In this document: positions 34,915 to 46,454 of the stretch, piece by piece
Numbering within the stretch: the first letter of the stretch is position 1
How the letters are laid out: each line of letters opens with the position of its first letter
Assembly: GCF_023016045.1 (NCBI RefSeq)
Contig: NZ_JALKAP010000012.1
Span: 1 to 64,000 of the forward strand
Origin: Marinobacter sp. S6332
Lineage (GTDB): Bacteria; Pseudomonadota; Gammaproteobacteria; Pseudomonadales; Oleiphilaceae
Length of the DNA: 64,000 nt
Direction: 5' to 3'
Position numbers and translations under genes: made by a program
The notes under the pieces: generated by a model
The model's input: the letters and a program-made list of their open reading frames with translations, nothing else
Told to the model about the DNA's origin: nothing
The model's database searches: none

Positions 34915-36135
34915 ATGATCAGAATTTCATCACAACAGGTGTTTTCAAACGGTATCAACCGGATGCAGGAGCTGAACAGCAACTTGAATAACACGCAACA
35001 GCAGATATCCACGGGTAAGCGGGTGAACAAGCCCTCTGATGACCCTGTAGCGGCCGCCCGTATTCTGAAACTGGATCAGGAGCTTTCCCGGGTTAAAACC
35101 TATGAGCGCAATGCCAATCTTGCGGATAACCGACTCAGTCAGGAAGAGAATGCTCTAACAAGTGCGGTCGATGTTATTCAGCGCATCCGTGAGCTTACTG
35201 TGCAAGCTGGCAACGGGGCTCTGTCGCCCAATGACCGTCGGTCGATTTCTTCTGAACTGAAGGAGCGTTTAGGGCAGCTTGCGAATATCGGGAACACGCG
35301 AGATGCTTCTGGCGAATACATTTTTAGTGGATTTCAGGGGTCGGTTCAGGCATTCCAGAAGAACGCTGCCGGTATGTATGAATACAATGGCGACGAAGGC
35401 CAGCGAGTTCTGGAAATTGATGACGGTGTGACTGTACCCATTAGCGATAACGGCAAGGACATTTTTATGAGTGTGCCTGCTGCTATCACCGGAGAGTACA
35501 CCACCAATGCTTCAGGCGGGTTTATTTCTGGCGTAAATCTAGTGAATGAGGCTGCACTTAACGCGGCTTACAGTGGCTCATTTCCAGATGACATTACAAT
35601 CACTGTCGATGCCGCTAATAATATTCAGGCGCAAGACAGTCTAGGCAATATACTTCCCGTTACCCCGGCCACCTATGAAAGCGGTGAGCCTTTCGTGGTC
35701 GCTGGTATAGAGGCAACTATTTCAGGCATGGCACTGGGCTCAACAGATGTTTTTACTTTAAAGGTCAATGAAAAGCAGTCAGTGTTTGGCACCATCGAAA
35801 ACCTCATTTCTGGCCTCGAATCGTTGGACAAGGGGACTCCGGAAGGTCGAGCTCAGTACGATGATATGGTAGCTCAGTCGCTCGTTAACCTCGATAACGC
35901 CCAAGAGAGCTTCATTCTGAAGCAAACTGAACTTGGAGGGCGCATGAATGCGGTGGAATCCACCAAGAGTTTCCTTGCAGATTCTTCGGTGTACTCCAAT
36001 GAAATCCGCTCGCAACTGCAAGATGTGGATTATGCAGAAGCGATCAGCAATCTTAGCTTCCAGAGCTTTGTTCTGCAGGCTGCACAACAGTCTTTTGCGC
36101 AGGTTTCCCAGCTGTCGCTATTCGACCGATTGTAA
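34915..36135 (+). CDS. flgL: Flagellar hook-filament junction protein FlgL (HAP3)
   Basis: FlgL is the second junction protein. The 406-residue product has the flagellin-like N-terminus QQVFSNGINRMQELNSNLNN, then QQQISTGKRVNKPSDDPVAA, and the C-terminus YAEAISNLSFQSFVLQAAQQ, SFAQVSQLSLFDRL. Length is normal for Pseudomonas-like FlgL. It is the last flagellar gene here; no flagellin gene follows and a tRNA gene comes next. Confidence 0.96.
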   Translation: MIRISSQQVFSNGINRMQELNSNLNNTQQQISTGKRVNKPSDDPVAAARILKLDQELSRVKTYERNANLADNRLSQEENALTSAVDVIQRIRELTVQAGNGALSPNDRRSISSELKERLGQLANIGNTRDASGEYIFSGFQGSVQAFQKNAAGMYEYNGDEGQRVLEIDDGVTVPISDNGKDIFMSVPAAITGEYTTNASGGFISGVNLVNEAALNAAYSGSFPDDITITVDAANNIQAQDSLGNILPVTPATYESGEPFVVAGIEATISGMALGSTDVFTLKVNEKQSVFGTIENLISGLESLDKGTPEGRAQYDDMVAQSLVNLDNAQESFILKQTELGGRMNAVESTKSFLADSSVYSNEIRSQLQDVDYAEAISNLSFQSFVLQAAQQSFAQVSQLSLFDRL

Positions 36136-36172
36136 TTACAGGGATTTTTTTAAAACTAGCGCGATCTGTGTA

Positions 36173-36200
36173 TTGCTTTCACGATCAAGCTAAGTATAAT
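36173..36200 (+). promoter_or_regulatory. Predicted sigma-70 promoter of tRNA-Leu
   Basis: TTGCTT (36173-36178) and a perfect TATAAT (36195-36200) are 16 bases apart, followed by a C-rich discriminator (TCCCCC) of the kind seen at stringently controlled stable-RNA promoters. The tRNA starts 17 bases after the -10. Confidence 0.75.
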
Positions 36201-36216
36201 TCCCCCACTCTTCGTT

Positions 36217-36303
36217 GGCGGCGTGGTGAAATTGGTAGACACGACGGATTCAAAATCCGTTGCTAGAAATAGCGTGGCGGTTCGAGTCCGCCCGCCGCTA
36301 CCA
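36217..36303 (+). tRNA. tRNA-Leu (anticodon CAA)
   Basis: The 87-nt gene has acceptor arms GGCGGCG / CGCCGCT, the class II D-arm start TGGTGAAATTGGTAGACAC, an anticodon loop TTCAAAA in the stem ACGGA/TCCGT (anticodon CAA, reading UUG), a long variable arm, the T-arm core GGTTCGAGTCC and an encoded CCA at 36301-36303. The first acceptor pair is G-T. Confidence 0.96.
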
Positions 36304-36344
36304 TACTAAAGTCGCGTAATGCGGCGTCGTGAACAGCCCAGTCC

Positions 36345-38593
<2,249 letters not shown>

Positions 38594-38623
38594 AACCTTT
38601 TGCTTAATCAACGGAGAGTTTTA

Positions 38624-38989
38624 ATGAAATCAGTTAAGTTGTTTTTGATCGGTCTCATAGCGATGATGCCCACACTGGCAATGGCTCAGGCGGCTGGCCA
38701 GCCTGGCGGCATGGGCGTTATGGGCCAAGTTATTTTCTTTGCTGGCTTTATTCTGATTTTCTATTTCCTGATCTGGCGCCCCCAGTCCAAGCGTGCGAAA
38801 GAGCACAAAGCATTGATGTCTGGTCTTAATAAAGGTGATGAAGTGGTTACCTCTGGCGGCATCGCCGGAAAGATCACCAAAGTAACAGACGACTTTATCG
38901 TTGTTGAGATTTCCAACAACGTAGAGGTAAAGGTACAGAAAGTGGCTGTTGCTGCTGCGCTGCCCAAAGGTACGCTCAAAGATATCTGA
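38624..38989 (+). CDS. yajC: Preprotein translocase subunit YajC
   Basis: The 121-residue Sec accessory protein has one membrane helix (VIFFAGFILIFYFLIWRPQ) followed by the YajC hallmark RPQSKRAKEHKALMSGLNKG and DEVVTSGGIAGKITKVTDDF. A more N-terminal hydrophobic stretch (LFLIGLIAMMPTLAMAQA) may act as a cleavable signal. The ATG at 38624 has GGAG upstream. It forms an operon with secD and secF. Confidence 0.95.
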   Translation: MKSVKLFLIGLIAMMPTLAMAQAAGQPGGMGVMGQVIFFAGFILIFYFLIWRPQSKRAKEHKALMSGLNKGDEVVTSGGIAGKITKVTDDFIVVEISNNVEVKVQKVAVAAALPKGTLKDI

Positions 38990-39083
38990 GCAAGGAGTCT
39001 CTGGTCGGCCCTGATACCTGCCGGCCCGAACCTTTCTGGCTGAAACACCACGGCCAGCTTCCGGGCTGGCTACAAGGGATCCT

Positions 39084-40958
39084 ATGCTGAACAAGTACCC
39101 GCTTTGGAAAAACCTGATTATCCTGATCGCGATCGTGATCGGGTTCATCTACGCCTTACCCAATTTATTTCCCGATGACTACGCCGTGCAAATTACCGGC
39201 GCCCGTAGCAGTACCGAAGTGAACGCCGCTGTGCTTGAAAGAGCCGTAAAAGCGCTGGAGTCGGATGGCATCGAGGTTAAAAGTAGTACGCTTGAGGATC
39301 GGGACGCTCTTATCCGACTAACCAGTTCTGACGACCAATTGCGTGCTCGCCCTGCGGTGCAAGCCGCTCTCGGAAGAGACTATCTTGTCGCGCTTAATAT
39401 GGCGCCTTCCACGCCAGCCTGGCTGAAGAGTGTGGGGGCAGGGCCGATGAAGCTTGGTCTCGATTTGCGCGGCGGTGTTCACTTTTTGCTTGAAGTCGAC
39501 ATGGATACTGCGGTTGGCCAAAGACTTGAGGCCGTGTCTGGCCAAATTAAACGCGAACTTCGCGAGGAGCGCATCCGCTATCGGGGCGGTGATATAAAAG
39601 GCACTCGCGACATTGTTCTGAGTTTTCGTGATGAGGGTACTCGCACCGAGGCCTTTGACCTGATTAAGCGCCAGTACAACGAGTTCTTACTAGATCAAAG
39701 AACCGAAGGCGATGAGCTGCAAATCGTGCTTACCCTGTCAGAAGCTGAAGTCAGTGCTATTCGCAAGTACGCTCTGGAGCAGAACCTGACCACTATTCGC
39801 AATCGAGTGAACGAACTCGGTGTAGCGGAACCCTTAGTCCAGCAACAGGGTTCCGACCGAATTATTGTTGAGCTTCCTGGTGTTCAAGATACCGCACAAG
39901 CTAAGCGGGTTTTGGGCGCGACAGCAAATCTCGAGTTTCGCATGGAGGCCCGCCAAGACGCAGCCTCTAGCGAGACTGAACAGTTCAGCTTCCGGGACGA
40001 GCGCCAGCGTACGGCTCGCCTAGAGCGTGACGTAATTGCTACTGGTAACAACGTTGCCAATGCGCAGCAGGCTTTTGATGAAAATGGTCAGCCGCAGGTG
40101 AGTATTACCATGGACTCGGTGGGTGGCGACCTTATGAATCGTGCTACTCGCAACGCCATCGGTCGACGTATGGCGGTTCTGTTTATCGAATTCCGCACGG
40201 AAACCGAAACCAAAATGGTAAATGGTGAGCCGGTGGAATCTGAGAAGCGGGTTGTAGAAAAAGGGATTATTAGTCTGGCGACTGTTCAGTCCGCGTTAGG
40301 CAGCAGCTTCCGTATCACGGGGCTGGATTCCATTCCTGAGGCTTCGGAACTCGCGCTTCTCCTGCGCGCTGGTGCTCTTGCTGCGCCCATGTATTTCGTA
40401 CAGGAGCGCACCATTGGGCCAAGCCTAGGGCAGAAAAATATCGACGCTGGCATGATGTCTGTCGGGCTTGGGTTTATTCTCGTTCTACTTTACATGCTGG
40501 TTTACTATCGCGGGTTTGGTGTTGTGGCGAATATCGCGCTCACCGTAAACCTGATGCTGTTGATTGCCTGCATGTCCATACTCTCTGCCACGCTAACGCT
40601 ACCGGGTATTGCCGGTATCGTGTTGACTGTAGGTATGGCTGTGGATGCAAACGTGTTGATATTCGAGCGGATAAAGGAGGAGCTTAAATCTGGTATATCG
40701 CCGCAATTGGCTATCAATTCCGGCTATTCCCGCGCTTTCGTGTCTATTTTTGATGCCAATATCACTACGTTGCTGGTGGCTATTATTCTCTTTGCGATGG
40801 GCTCCGGTCCGGTAAAAGGGTTTGCGGTGACGCTGTGCATCGGCATTCTGACGTCCATGTTCTCAGGGCTGATGGTTAGCCGGAGCATCGTTAACATGGT
40901 ATACGGCGGCCGCAGGGTCGAGAAATTGTCGATCGGAGGAAAGCTCGCCAATGTCTGA
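39084..40958 (+). CDS. secD: Protein translocase subunit SecD
   Basis: SecD, with SecF, uses the proton gradient to complete protein export. The 624-residue protein has an N-terminal helix, a large periplasmic domain (GPMKLGLDLRGGVHFLLEVD is the conserved P1 motif) and five C-terminal helices including AGIVLTVGMAVDANVLIFER. Length fits the family. It overlaps secF by eight bases. Confidence 0.97.
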   Translation: MLNKYPLWKNLIILIAIVIGFIYALPNLFPDDYAVQITGARSSTEVNAAVLERAVKALESDGIEVKSSTLEDRDALIRLTSSDDQLRARPAVQAALGRDYLVALNMAPSTPAWLKSVGAGPMKLGLDLRGGVHFLLEVDMDTAVGQRLEAVSGQIKRELREERIRYRGGDIKGTRDIVLSFRDEGTRTEAFDLIKRQYNEFLLDQRTEGDELQIVLTLSEAEVSAIRKYALEQNLTTIRNRVNELGVAEPLVQQQGSDRIIVELPGVQDTAQAKRVLGATANLEFRMEARQDAASSETEQFSFRDERQRTARLERDVIATGNNVANAQQAFDENGQPQVSITMDSVGGDLMNRATRNAIGRRMAVLFIEFRTETETKMVNGEPVESEKRVVEKGIISLATVQSALGSSFRITGLDSIPEASELALLLRAGALAAPMYFVQERTIGPSLGQKNIDAGMMSVGLGFILVLLYMLVYYRGFGVVANIALTVNLMLLIACMSILSATLTLPGIAGIVLTVGMAVDANVLIFERIKEELKSGISPQLAINSGYSRAFVSIFDANITTLLVAIILFAMGSGPVKGFAVTLCIGILTSMFSGLMVSRSIVNMVYGGRRVEKLSIGGKLANV

Positions 40959-41904
40959 TGATCAAAAGCAAGCATTTGATTTTATGGGGCTCAGGAAGGT
41001 CGCTTCTGCGATCTCCATTATTCTGGTAGTGGCGTCCATCGCGCTGTTGGGAGTACGAGGCTTAAACTTTGGCATGGATTTTACCGGCGGTACCTCGGTT
41101 GAGGTCGAATATGCTCAAGCGCCGCAACTGGATGAAGTTCGCTCCACACTCACAGAAGCTGGGTATGATCAGTTTGTGGTGCAGAATTTTGGCGCCGATA
41201 CAATTGTTCTGGTACGTTTGTCGGAATCCGGTAATGACCAATTGGCACTTGAGGTTGTGGATACGCTGTCCGCGACTGGAGACGAGCTGAAGCTGATAAG
41301 CTCCGAGTTTGTTGGGTCGCAGGTCGGTGATGAGCTCAAAGAGGACAGTGGTCTTGGGCTTTTGCTGGCGCTTGTGGTTGTGCTCATCTATGTGGGTATG
41401 CGGTTCCAGTTCAAGTTTGGTATTGCATCTGTGGTGCCTTTGGCTCACGACGTTATTATCATCCTCGGAATCTTTGCGCTGTTTCAGTGGACGTTCGACC
41501 TAACCGTGCTGGCAGCTTTGTTGGCGGTAATCGGTTATTCCCTGAACGATACCATCGTTGTGGCAGACCGCATCCGTGAAAACTTCCGCAAGATGCGGGT
41601 GGGCGATTCATGGGAGATCATCAATGAATCTATTCACCAAACCATCGCCCGTACTATCAATACATCCGGTACCACCTTGGTGGTTTTGTTGGCGTTGTAC
41701 TTTTTAGGCGGTGAGGCGATTAATAACTTCGCTCTTGCGTTGATAATCGGTGTTGTAGTGGGTACCTACTCATCTATCTATGTTTCTGCGAATCTGCTGA
41801 TGGTTATGGGCGTGTCTCGTGAAGATCTCATGGTTCCTGCCAAAGAAGGTGTGGAGGGTTCCGAGGAGGAAGAGCAGCCGCCCGAATGGCTCAATCGCAT
41901 GTAA
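40951..41904 (+). CDS. secF: Protein translocase subunit SecF
   Basis: The 317-residue partner of SecD has the signature GLNFGMDFTGGTSVEVEYA and the helix region AVIGYSLNDTIVVADRIREN, which mirrors the SecD segment. Six helices are expected. It ends with an acidic tail (EGSEEEEQPPEWLNRM) and is followed by a strong bidirectional terminator. Confidence 0.97.
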   Translation: MSDDQKQAFDFMGLRKVASAISIILVVASIALLGVRGLNFGMDFTGGTSVEVEYAQAPQLDEVRSTLTEAGYDQFVVQNFGADTIVLVRLSESGNDQLALEVVDTLSATGDELKLISSEFVGSQVGDELKEDSGLGLLLALVVVLIYVGMRFQFKFGIASVVPLAHDVIIILGIFALFQWTFDLTVLAALLAVIGYSLNDTIVVADRIRENFRKMRVGDSWEIINESIHQTIARTINTSGTTLVVLLALYFLGGEAINNFALALIIGVVVGTYSSIYVSANLLMVMGVSREDLMVPAKEGVEGSEEEEQPPEWLNRM

Positions 41905-41928
41905 TAATGTTGCGTCCGGACTGATGTC

Positions 41929-41982
41929 CAGGCACAAAAAAACCGCCACTGTTTTAATCAGTTGGCGGTTTTTTTGTGCCTG
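41929..41982. terminator. Bidirectional intrinsic terminator with 20-bp perfect stem
   Basis: Bases 41929-41948 pair without mismatch with 41963-41982. The arm contains CAGGCAC, an A7 run and CCGCCA. The A/T runs lie inside the stem, so either strand presents a GC hairpin (ACCGCCA/TGGCGGT) followed by T7. It sits between convergent secF and the suhB-like gene. Confidence 0.93.
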
Positions 41983-42016
41983 ATATCGGGCTGTGATGTT
42001 AGCCCGAGTGCTCAGG

Positions 42017-42817
42017 TTAGCTAGGCATGCGGCCTCGGAAGGGGTGTAGAGCCTTCAGGACTTCACGGAACAACTTCGGGTTGGCGACCACGAGTTGCCG
42101 CGCTTTATCTGTTGATGGGTTGCCTGAAAAGTCGGCAGTCAGTGCGCCGGATTCCATGGCCAGAACTACGCCTAAGTCCAAGTCCACTGCGTCGGGGCGG
42201 AAAATAACAGCAGCATCCAGAAGGCCGGCTGAAACTCGTGCAATATCCAGCACCACACAGCCAGACGTGCGGAACATGGATGAGTTTTGCGCCAGCACTG
42301 CGGCCATCTCACCCCAAAGAAGCGGATCGTCGCTTTGGCGAGCCTGATCAAGCAGGTTAGTTGCAAAAGCCGCCTTTTCAGCATGCTTAACGTCTGAAAC
42401 TCTTACTCTACGGCTGTTTAGCGCAGCGCCACGACCACGGCTGGCAGAGTATTCTTCGCCGGTAACCGGGTTTACGATCAGTAGATTCTCAGTACGGTTG
42501 TTCTTCTTCTGCGCCAAAGCCAGAGCGAACTCGGGAATGCCTCGCAGGAAGTTTTCGCGGCCCAAAACTGGGAAAATATGCCAGCTTCGTTCGGTTGTAC
42601 CGGCATCTGATTCGTTCAGAGGCGCGATGGTATGATCTTTGTAAGCCTTTTCGAGTTGCTCTGCAAAGTTGTCATAAATGGATTGCTCGACCCGGTCCAA
42701 CTGGCGGCGACGTTCGTCGTCATCCTTACCGATGGGCTCCTGGCGCTCGAAGTGGGCTTTCAGGTAATCCGACCCCTGACGCGCGACGCGCAGGGCCATT
42801 TTGATAGCTGGTTGCAT
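42017..42817 (-). CDS. suhB: SuhB-like inositol-monophosphatase-family protein lacking catalytic residues
   Basis: The 266-residue protein is in the conserved suhB position (next to trmJ) and keeps the SuhB core ASRGRGAALNSRRVRVSD and the C-terminal fold. The catalytic motifs are gone. DPLDGT is replaced by FPVLGR (residues 82-87), the EE metal-ligand segment by APLNES, and the T/D segment near residue 40 by RRRQLDRVE. Only one of the usual aspartates seems kept (AVDLDLG for WDxAAG). It should not be an active phosphatase. E. coli SuhB also acts in rRNA transcription antitermination with Nus factors, a role that does not depend on catalysis, and that may be what is conserved. The ATG at 42817 is used rather than the open frame to 42871. 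Confidence 0.85.
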   Translation of the reverse strand: MQPAIKMALRVARQGSDYLKAHFERQEPIGKDDDERRRQLDRVEQSIYDNFAEQLEKAYKDHTIAPLNESDAGTTERSWHIFPVLGRENFLRGIPEFALALAQKKNNRTENLLIVNPVTGEEYSASRGRGAALNSRRVRVSDVKHAEKAAFATNLLDQARQSDDPLLWGEMAAVLAQNSSMFRTSGCVVLDIARVSAGLLDAAVIFRPDAVDLDLGVVLAMESGALTADFSGNPSTDKARQLVVANPKLFREVLKALHPFRGRMPS

Positions 42818-43000
42818 CTGAGTGTTCGTTATCCGGGTGTGTGAAGGCCGAGTATGATAGCAAAAGATCACCCTCCTTGTATGTTTTTTGGCTCAGGAAA
42901 AGCACGGATTACACCTAGTCAGGGAATATCCGGGGCGCAGAAAGAGAGTGCTTTCTGGTATCATGCACGCCCTTAAATTTTAACTTTGGGCCAGCCGCCA

Positions 43001-43864
43001 ATGCATAAGCCATCTCCGCCTCTGGAAGGGCCGGACGCGTTTCAGGATAACATCCGGATTGTCCTTGTCGAGACCTCTCATTCGGGAAATATCGGGGCCG
43101 TTGCCCGAGCAATGAAAAATATGGGACTGGCCAATTTATGGCTGGTTAACCCGAACTCTTTTCCGGACGAAGCGTCCTATGCCCGTGCGGCTGGAGCTTC
43201 CGACATACTCGACAGAGCACAGGTAGTGCCCACTTTGGACAAGGCGCTGGAAGATTGCGTGATGGTTATGGGAACCAGCGCGAGAGGGCGAAAAATACCT
43301 TGGCCTGTTATGCCTCCACCGGAAGCTGCTGCCATTGCGGCAGAGAATAGTCAGCGTGGTTCCATCGCTTTGGTTTTTGGGCGGGAAAATCATGGGTTGA
43401 GCAATGATGAGCTCCATCTTTGCCATTACCACATCCATATTCCCTCAAACCCAGATTATAGTTCTCTGAACCTCTCTATGGCGGTTCAAATCATGTGTTA
43501 TGAGTTGCGGATGCTGTATTTGCGCAGCCTTGAAGAATCTGAGGGTAGCCCTTATTTAAGATCGATGGAGTCTCCTGGCGATGCAGGTTGGGATGTTCCT
43601 CTTGCTAAAGTGGGCGATGTTGAGGGCTTTTTTACCCACCTTGAGCAAACCTTGCATGATGTGGATTTTCACCGGCGCGATAACCCAAGACAGCTAATGT
43701 CCCGGCTGCGCAGGCTGTTCCAGCGGGCAAAGCTTGATCAGATGGAAATCAATATTCTCCGGGGTATTCTGAGCGCGGTGCAGAAATCTGCAGGCGTTTC
43801 CGGAAACACTAAACCAACACAGGCCGGTAAAGAGTCTACCGGACAGGAAAGTGGCCATGTTTAG
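43001..43864 (+). CDS. trmJ: tRNA (cytidine/uridine-2'-O)-methyltransferase TrmJ
   Basis: TrmJ methylates the ribose of nucleotide 32 in tRNAs. The SpoU/SPOUT motifs are [34 protein letters not shown] and the knot segment [20 protein letters not shown]. The C-terminal extension, about 50 residues with [20 protein letters not shown], is typical for TrmJ. The ATG at 43001 (287 residues) fits better than an in-frame TTG 15 bases upstream. It is divergent from the suhB-like gene and overlaps cysE by eight bases. Confidence 0.94.
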   Translation: MHKPSPPLEGPDAFQDNIRIVLVETSHSGNIGAVARAMKNMGLANLWLVNPNSFPDEASYARAAGASDILDRAQVVPTLDKALEDCVMVMGTSARGRKIPWPVMPPPEAAAIAAENSQRGSIALVFGRENHGLSNDELHLCHYHIHIPSNPDYSSLNLSMAVQIMCYELRMLYLRSLEESEGSPYLRSMESPGDAGWDVPLAKVGDVEGFFTHLEQTLHDVDFHRRDNPRQLMSRLRRLFQRAKLDQMEINILRGILSAVQKSAGVSGNTKPTQAGKESTGQESGHV

Positions 43865-44630
43865 GCATTTACGTGAAGATATAAACAGCGTTTTTCATCG
43901 GGATCCTGCCGCCAGAAATACCTTTGAGGTGCTTACCAACTATCCGGGCCTGCATGCCTTGTTGATTCACCGCTTCTCCCATTGGCTGTGGAATGCTGGA
44001 CTGAAGTGGTTGGCCCGCACTATTTCCACTTTAGCTAGATGGTTCACGGGCATAGAGATTCACCCTGGCGCGACAATTGGCCGACGGTTCTTTATCGATC
44101 ACGGGATGGGTGTGGTGATAGGTGAGACCACGGTTATAGGTGATGACGTCACCCTGTATCAGGGGGTTACCCTCGGCGGAACTAGCTGGAATAAGGGTAA
44201 GCGCCACCCTACGATTGGTGACGGAGTGGTAGTTGGTGCCGGAGCAAAAATATTGGGGCCTTTTGAGGTGGGAGCGGGAGCCAAGATTGGTTCTAATTCC
44301 GTTGTTACCAAAAGCGTTCCCGAAGGCGCGACTGTGGTTGGCATACCGGGCCGGATAATCGTAAGACAGAAATTCGAAGATGACGCGCGTCGCAAAATAA
44401 TGGAAGAGCGCATGGGCTTTGACGCCTATGGCGTAACCGAAGAAATGCCGGACCCAATGGCTCGATCAATGCGGGCCTTGCTGGATCATATGCATGCGGT
44501 GGATGATCGCATCGAAATCATGTGCAAAGCCCTGCGCAAAGTGAATAGTGAGTACCAGAATGGCGAGCTGCCCGTTCTGGACGAAGACGATTTTGATTGT
44601 GTGCGTGATGAGAAAGAGGGTCAGGGCTGA
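43857..44630 (+). CDS. cysE: Serine O-acetyltransferase CysE
   Basis: CysE makes O-acetylserine for cysteine synthesis. The 257-residue protein is the shorter (NifP/EpsC-like) form. It has a short helical N-terminus ([20 protein letters not shown]), then left-handed beta-helix hexapeptides ([38 protein letters not shown]) and catalytic His residues in those segments. The ATG at 43857 has AGGA upstream; a GTG six bases earlier is in frame. It sits just before iscR and iscS, linking cysteine supply to sulfur mobilisation. Confidence 0.95.
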   Translation: MFRHLREDINSVFHRDPAARNTFEVLTNYPGLHALLIHRFSHWLWNAGLKWLARTISTLARWFTGIEIHPGATIGRRFFIDHGMGVVIGETTVIGDDVTLYQGVTLGGTSWNKGKRHPTIGDGVVVGAGAKILGPFEVGAGAKIGSNSVVTKSVPEGATVVGIPGRIIVRQKFEDDARRKIMEERMGFDAYGVTEEMPDPMARSMRALLDHMHAVDDRIEIMCKALRKVNSEYQNGELPVLDEDDFDCVRDEKEGQG

Positions 44631-44677
44631 ATACTTGACTGAATTACTTGGTCAATTCATACTCAGGCTCCTATATT
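44631..44677 (+). promoter_or_regulatory. iscR promoter with type 1 IscR-binding site
   Basis: From 44631 the sequence starts ATACTTGACT, then GAATTA. It matches the first 16 positions of the type 1 IscR motif (ATASYYGACTRWWWWA) and then diverges partly. The site overlaps a -35 (TTGGTC, 44648-44653) placed 18 bases from a -10 (TATATT, 44672-44677). This predicts autorepression by [2Fe-2S]-IscR, as known in E. coli. Confidence 0.7.
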
Positions 44678-44707
44678 GAGATTCAATCCCATCACGGGGC
44701 TGATGCC

Positions 44708-45205
44708 ATGAAGTTGACTACAAAAGGCCGCTACGCTGTTACGGCTATGCTGGATCTTGCTCTCCACGGGGGGCAGGGGCCGGTAACGCTAGCGGATATT
44801 TCAGCCCGTCAGGAAATTTCACTTTCCTACCTGGAGCAACTCTTCTCACGCCTTCGCCGCCAGCAGTTGGTGGCTAGCGTTCGTGGGCCAGGCGGTGGTT
44901 ACCGTTTGAGTCGCGGAGCTGCCGACATCTACATTGCCGATGTTGTTGACGCAGTAAGTGAGTCACTCGACACCACAAGATGTGGGAATAAAGGCGACTG
45001 TCAGAATGGCGAGAAATGCCTGACTCACCACCTATGGTCTGATCTTAGCGACCAGATTCATCAGTTTCTCAGTGGGATTAGCCTCGGAGACCTGATGGAA
45101 AGACATGAAATCCGCCAAGTTGCGGACAGACAGAATCGCCGTCAGGCCGATGGGGATTCCGACACGATTAACACCGAGCGTCTGAAAGATCAGGCGCCCG
45201 CCTGA
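44708..45205 (+). CDS. iscR: Fe-S cluster-sensing regulator IscR
   Basis: The 165-residue Rrf2-family repressor has the winged helix [35 protein letters not shown] and the [2Fe-2S] ligands C-x5-C-x5-C-x2-H in [20 protein letters not shown]. All four ligands are intact. The start is the ATG at 44708. It controls the adjacent iscS and, in other bacteria, many Fe-S genes. The rest of the usual isc operon is missing downstream (see iscS). Confidence 0.95.
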   Translation: MKLTTKGRYAVTAMLDLALHGGQGPVTLADISARQEISLSYLEQLFSRLRRQQLVASVRGPGGGYRLSRGAADIYIADVVDAVSESLDTTRCGNKGDCQNGEKCLTHHLWSDLSDQIHQFLSGISLGDLMERHEIRQVADRQNRRQADGDSDTINTERLKDQAPA

Positions 45206-45223
45206 ATCAAGCCTCTGTAATTT

Positions 45224-46372
45224 ATGAAAAAGCCCGTATACCTCGATTACGCGGCAACGACGCCCGTTGATCCCGCTGTCGCTGAAGAAATGATCAAATA
45301 CCTCACGCCGGATGGTGTTTTTGGTAACCCGGCTTCTCGCTCTCATGGCTTTGGCTGGCAAGCAGAAGCTGCCGTCGAGGCAGCTAGAGGTCAAGTAGCA
45401 AGCCTCATCCACGCAGATCCTCGCGAAATTGTTTGGACTTCCGGCGCAACTGAATCGGACAATCTTGCTATCAAAGGTGCGGTTACCGGTCGCGAAAAAG
45501 CGCACGTTGTAACATCAAAAATCGAGCATAAAGCGGTTGTTGATACCTGTAAGTGGCTTGAAACACGCGGTGTTGAGGTTACCTGGCTAGAGCCGGGCAG
45601 TGATGGCGTGGTGTTGCCTGAGCAAGTCTTCGAAGCCCTTAGGCCGGAAACCTCGCTGGTTAGCCTGATGCTTGTAAACAATGAGCTGGGGTCTGTGAAC
45701 GATATAGCCACTATTGGTAAAGAGTTGCGCGAGCGCGACATTTTGTTTCATGTGGATGCAGCTCAGGCTGCCGGCAAGCTTCCTGTGGATGTTACGGAAT
45801 TGTCGGTGGATCTCATGGCACTTTCCGGCCATAAAGTATACGGGCCCAAAGGCGTGGGGGCTCTTTATGTAAGGCGTTCTCCGGACGTGCGCATAGAGGC
45901 GCAAATTCACGGTGGAGGCCATGAGCGTGGTATGCGATCCGGTACCTTACCAACCCACCAAATAGTCGGCATGGGAAAAGCCTTTGCTATCGCACAGAGC
46001 ACCCTTGACGAGGAAGCCCGCCTGCTGGAAAGCCTGCGCGCGTCGTTTTTGCAGGGGCTGAGCGGACTCTCGGGAGTGACACTCAATGGCTCTGAAGTTT
46101 CTCGTGTCCCCGGTATTATTAATCTGTCCTTTGATGGTGTGAACGCGGAATCTCTCATGCTGGGCTTGCGGAATTTGGCGGTATCATCCGGCTCCGCCTG
46201 TGCTTCAGCAACTATTGAGCCTTCTTATGTGCTTCGAGGTATTGGGCTGAGCGATGAGCAGGCCCATAGGGCACTACGGTTTTCTGTTGGTCGCTACACA
46301 ACGCCCGACGAAATGGCTTTTGCCAGCGCGCAAATTGTTGATGTTGTTACCCGCCTTCGCGCAGTGCGGTAG
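45224..46372 (+). CDS. iscS: Cysteine desulfurase IscS, C-terminally shortened
   Basis: IscS releases sulfur from cysteine through PLP chemistry. The 382-residue protein has [20 protein letters not shown] at the N-terminus, the PLP lysine in [19 protein letters not shown] and the catalytic Cys in [19 protein letters not shown]. It ends with VVTRLRAVR, at the point where the standard 404-residue IscS continues into a conserved tail of about 20 residues (LSPLWEMYK, then GVDLNSIEW). That tail contributes to IscU docking. iscU, iscA, hscB, hscA and fdx, normally next, are absent: ndk follows 82 bases later. The enzyme may serve tRNA thiolation or another acceptor rather than IscU. Confidence 0.92.
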   Translation: MKKPVYLDYAATTPVDPAVAEEMIKYLTPDGVFGNPASRSHGFGWQAEAAVEAARGQVASLIHADPREIVWTSGATESDNLAIKGAVTGREKAHVVTSKIEHKAVVDTCKWLETRGVEVTWLEPGSDGVVLPEQVFEALRPETSLVSLMLVNNELGSVNDIATIGKELRERDILFHVDAAQAAGKLPVDVTELSVDLMALSGHKVYGPKGVGALYVRRSPDVRIEAQIHGGGHERGMRSGTLPTHQIVGMGKAFAIAQSTLDEEARLLESLRASFLQGLSGLSGVTLNGSEVSRVPGIINLSFDGVNAESLMLGLRNLAVSSGSACASATIEPSYVLRGIGLSDEQAHRALRFSVGRYTTPDEMAFASAQIVDVVTRLRAVR

Positions 46373-46392
46373 GCAGTGGGCCTTTGACTGCG

Positions 46393-46398
46393 TATAAT
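46393..46398 (+). promoter_or_regulatory. Possible -10 element of ndk
   Basis: A perfect TATAAT lies 56 bases before the ndk start in the iscS-ndk gap. No good -35 is visible at the right distance (TAGGCA at best), so this is weak. A separate ndk promoter would fit the loss of the genes that normally intervene. Confidence 0.3.
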
Positions 46399-46454
46399 CG
46401 CAGGCCTGAAATTTACCTGAATCTCATTAACCTCAACCCTACTGGAGAAATACC

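Noticed and set aside
46373..46454. Remnant of iscU between iscS and ndk
   Set aside because: The 82-base gap has no frame resembling IscU start or end motifs.
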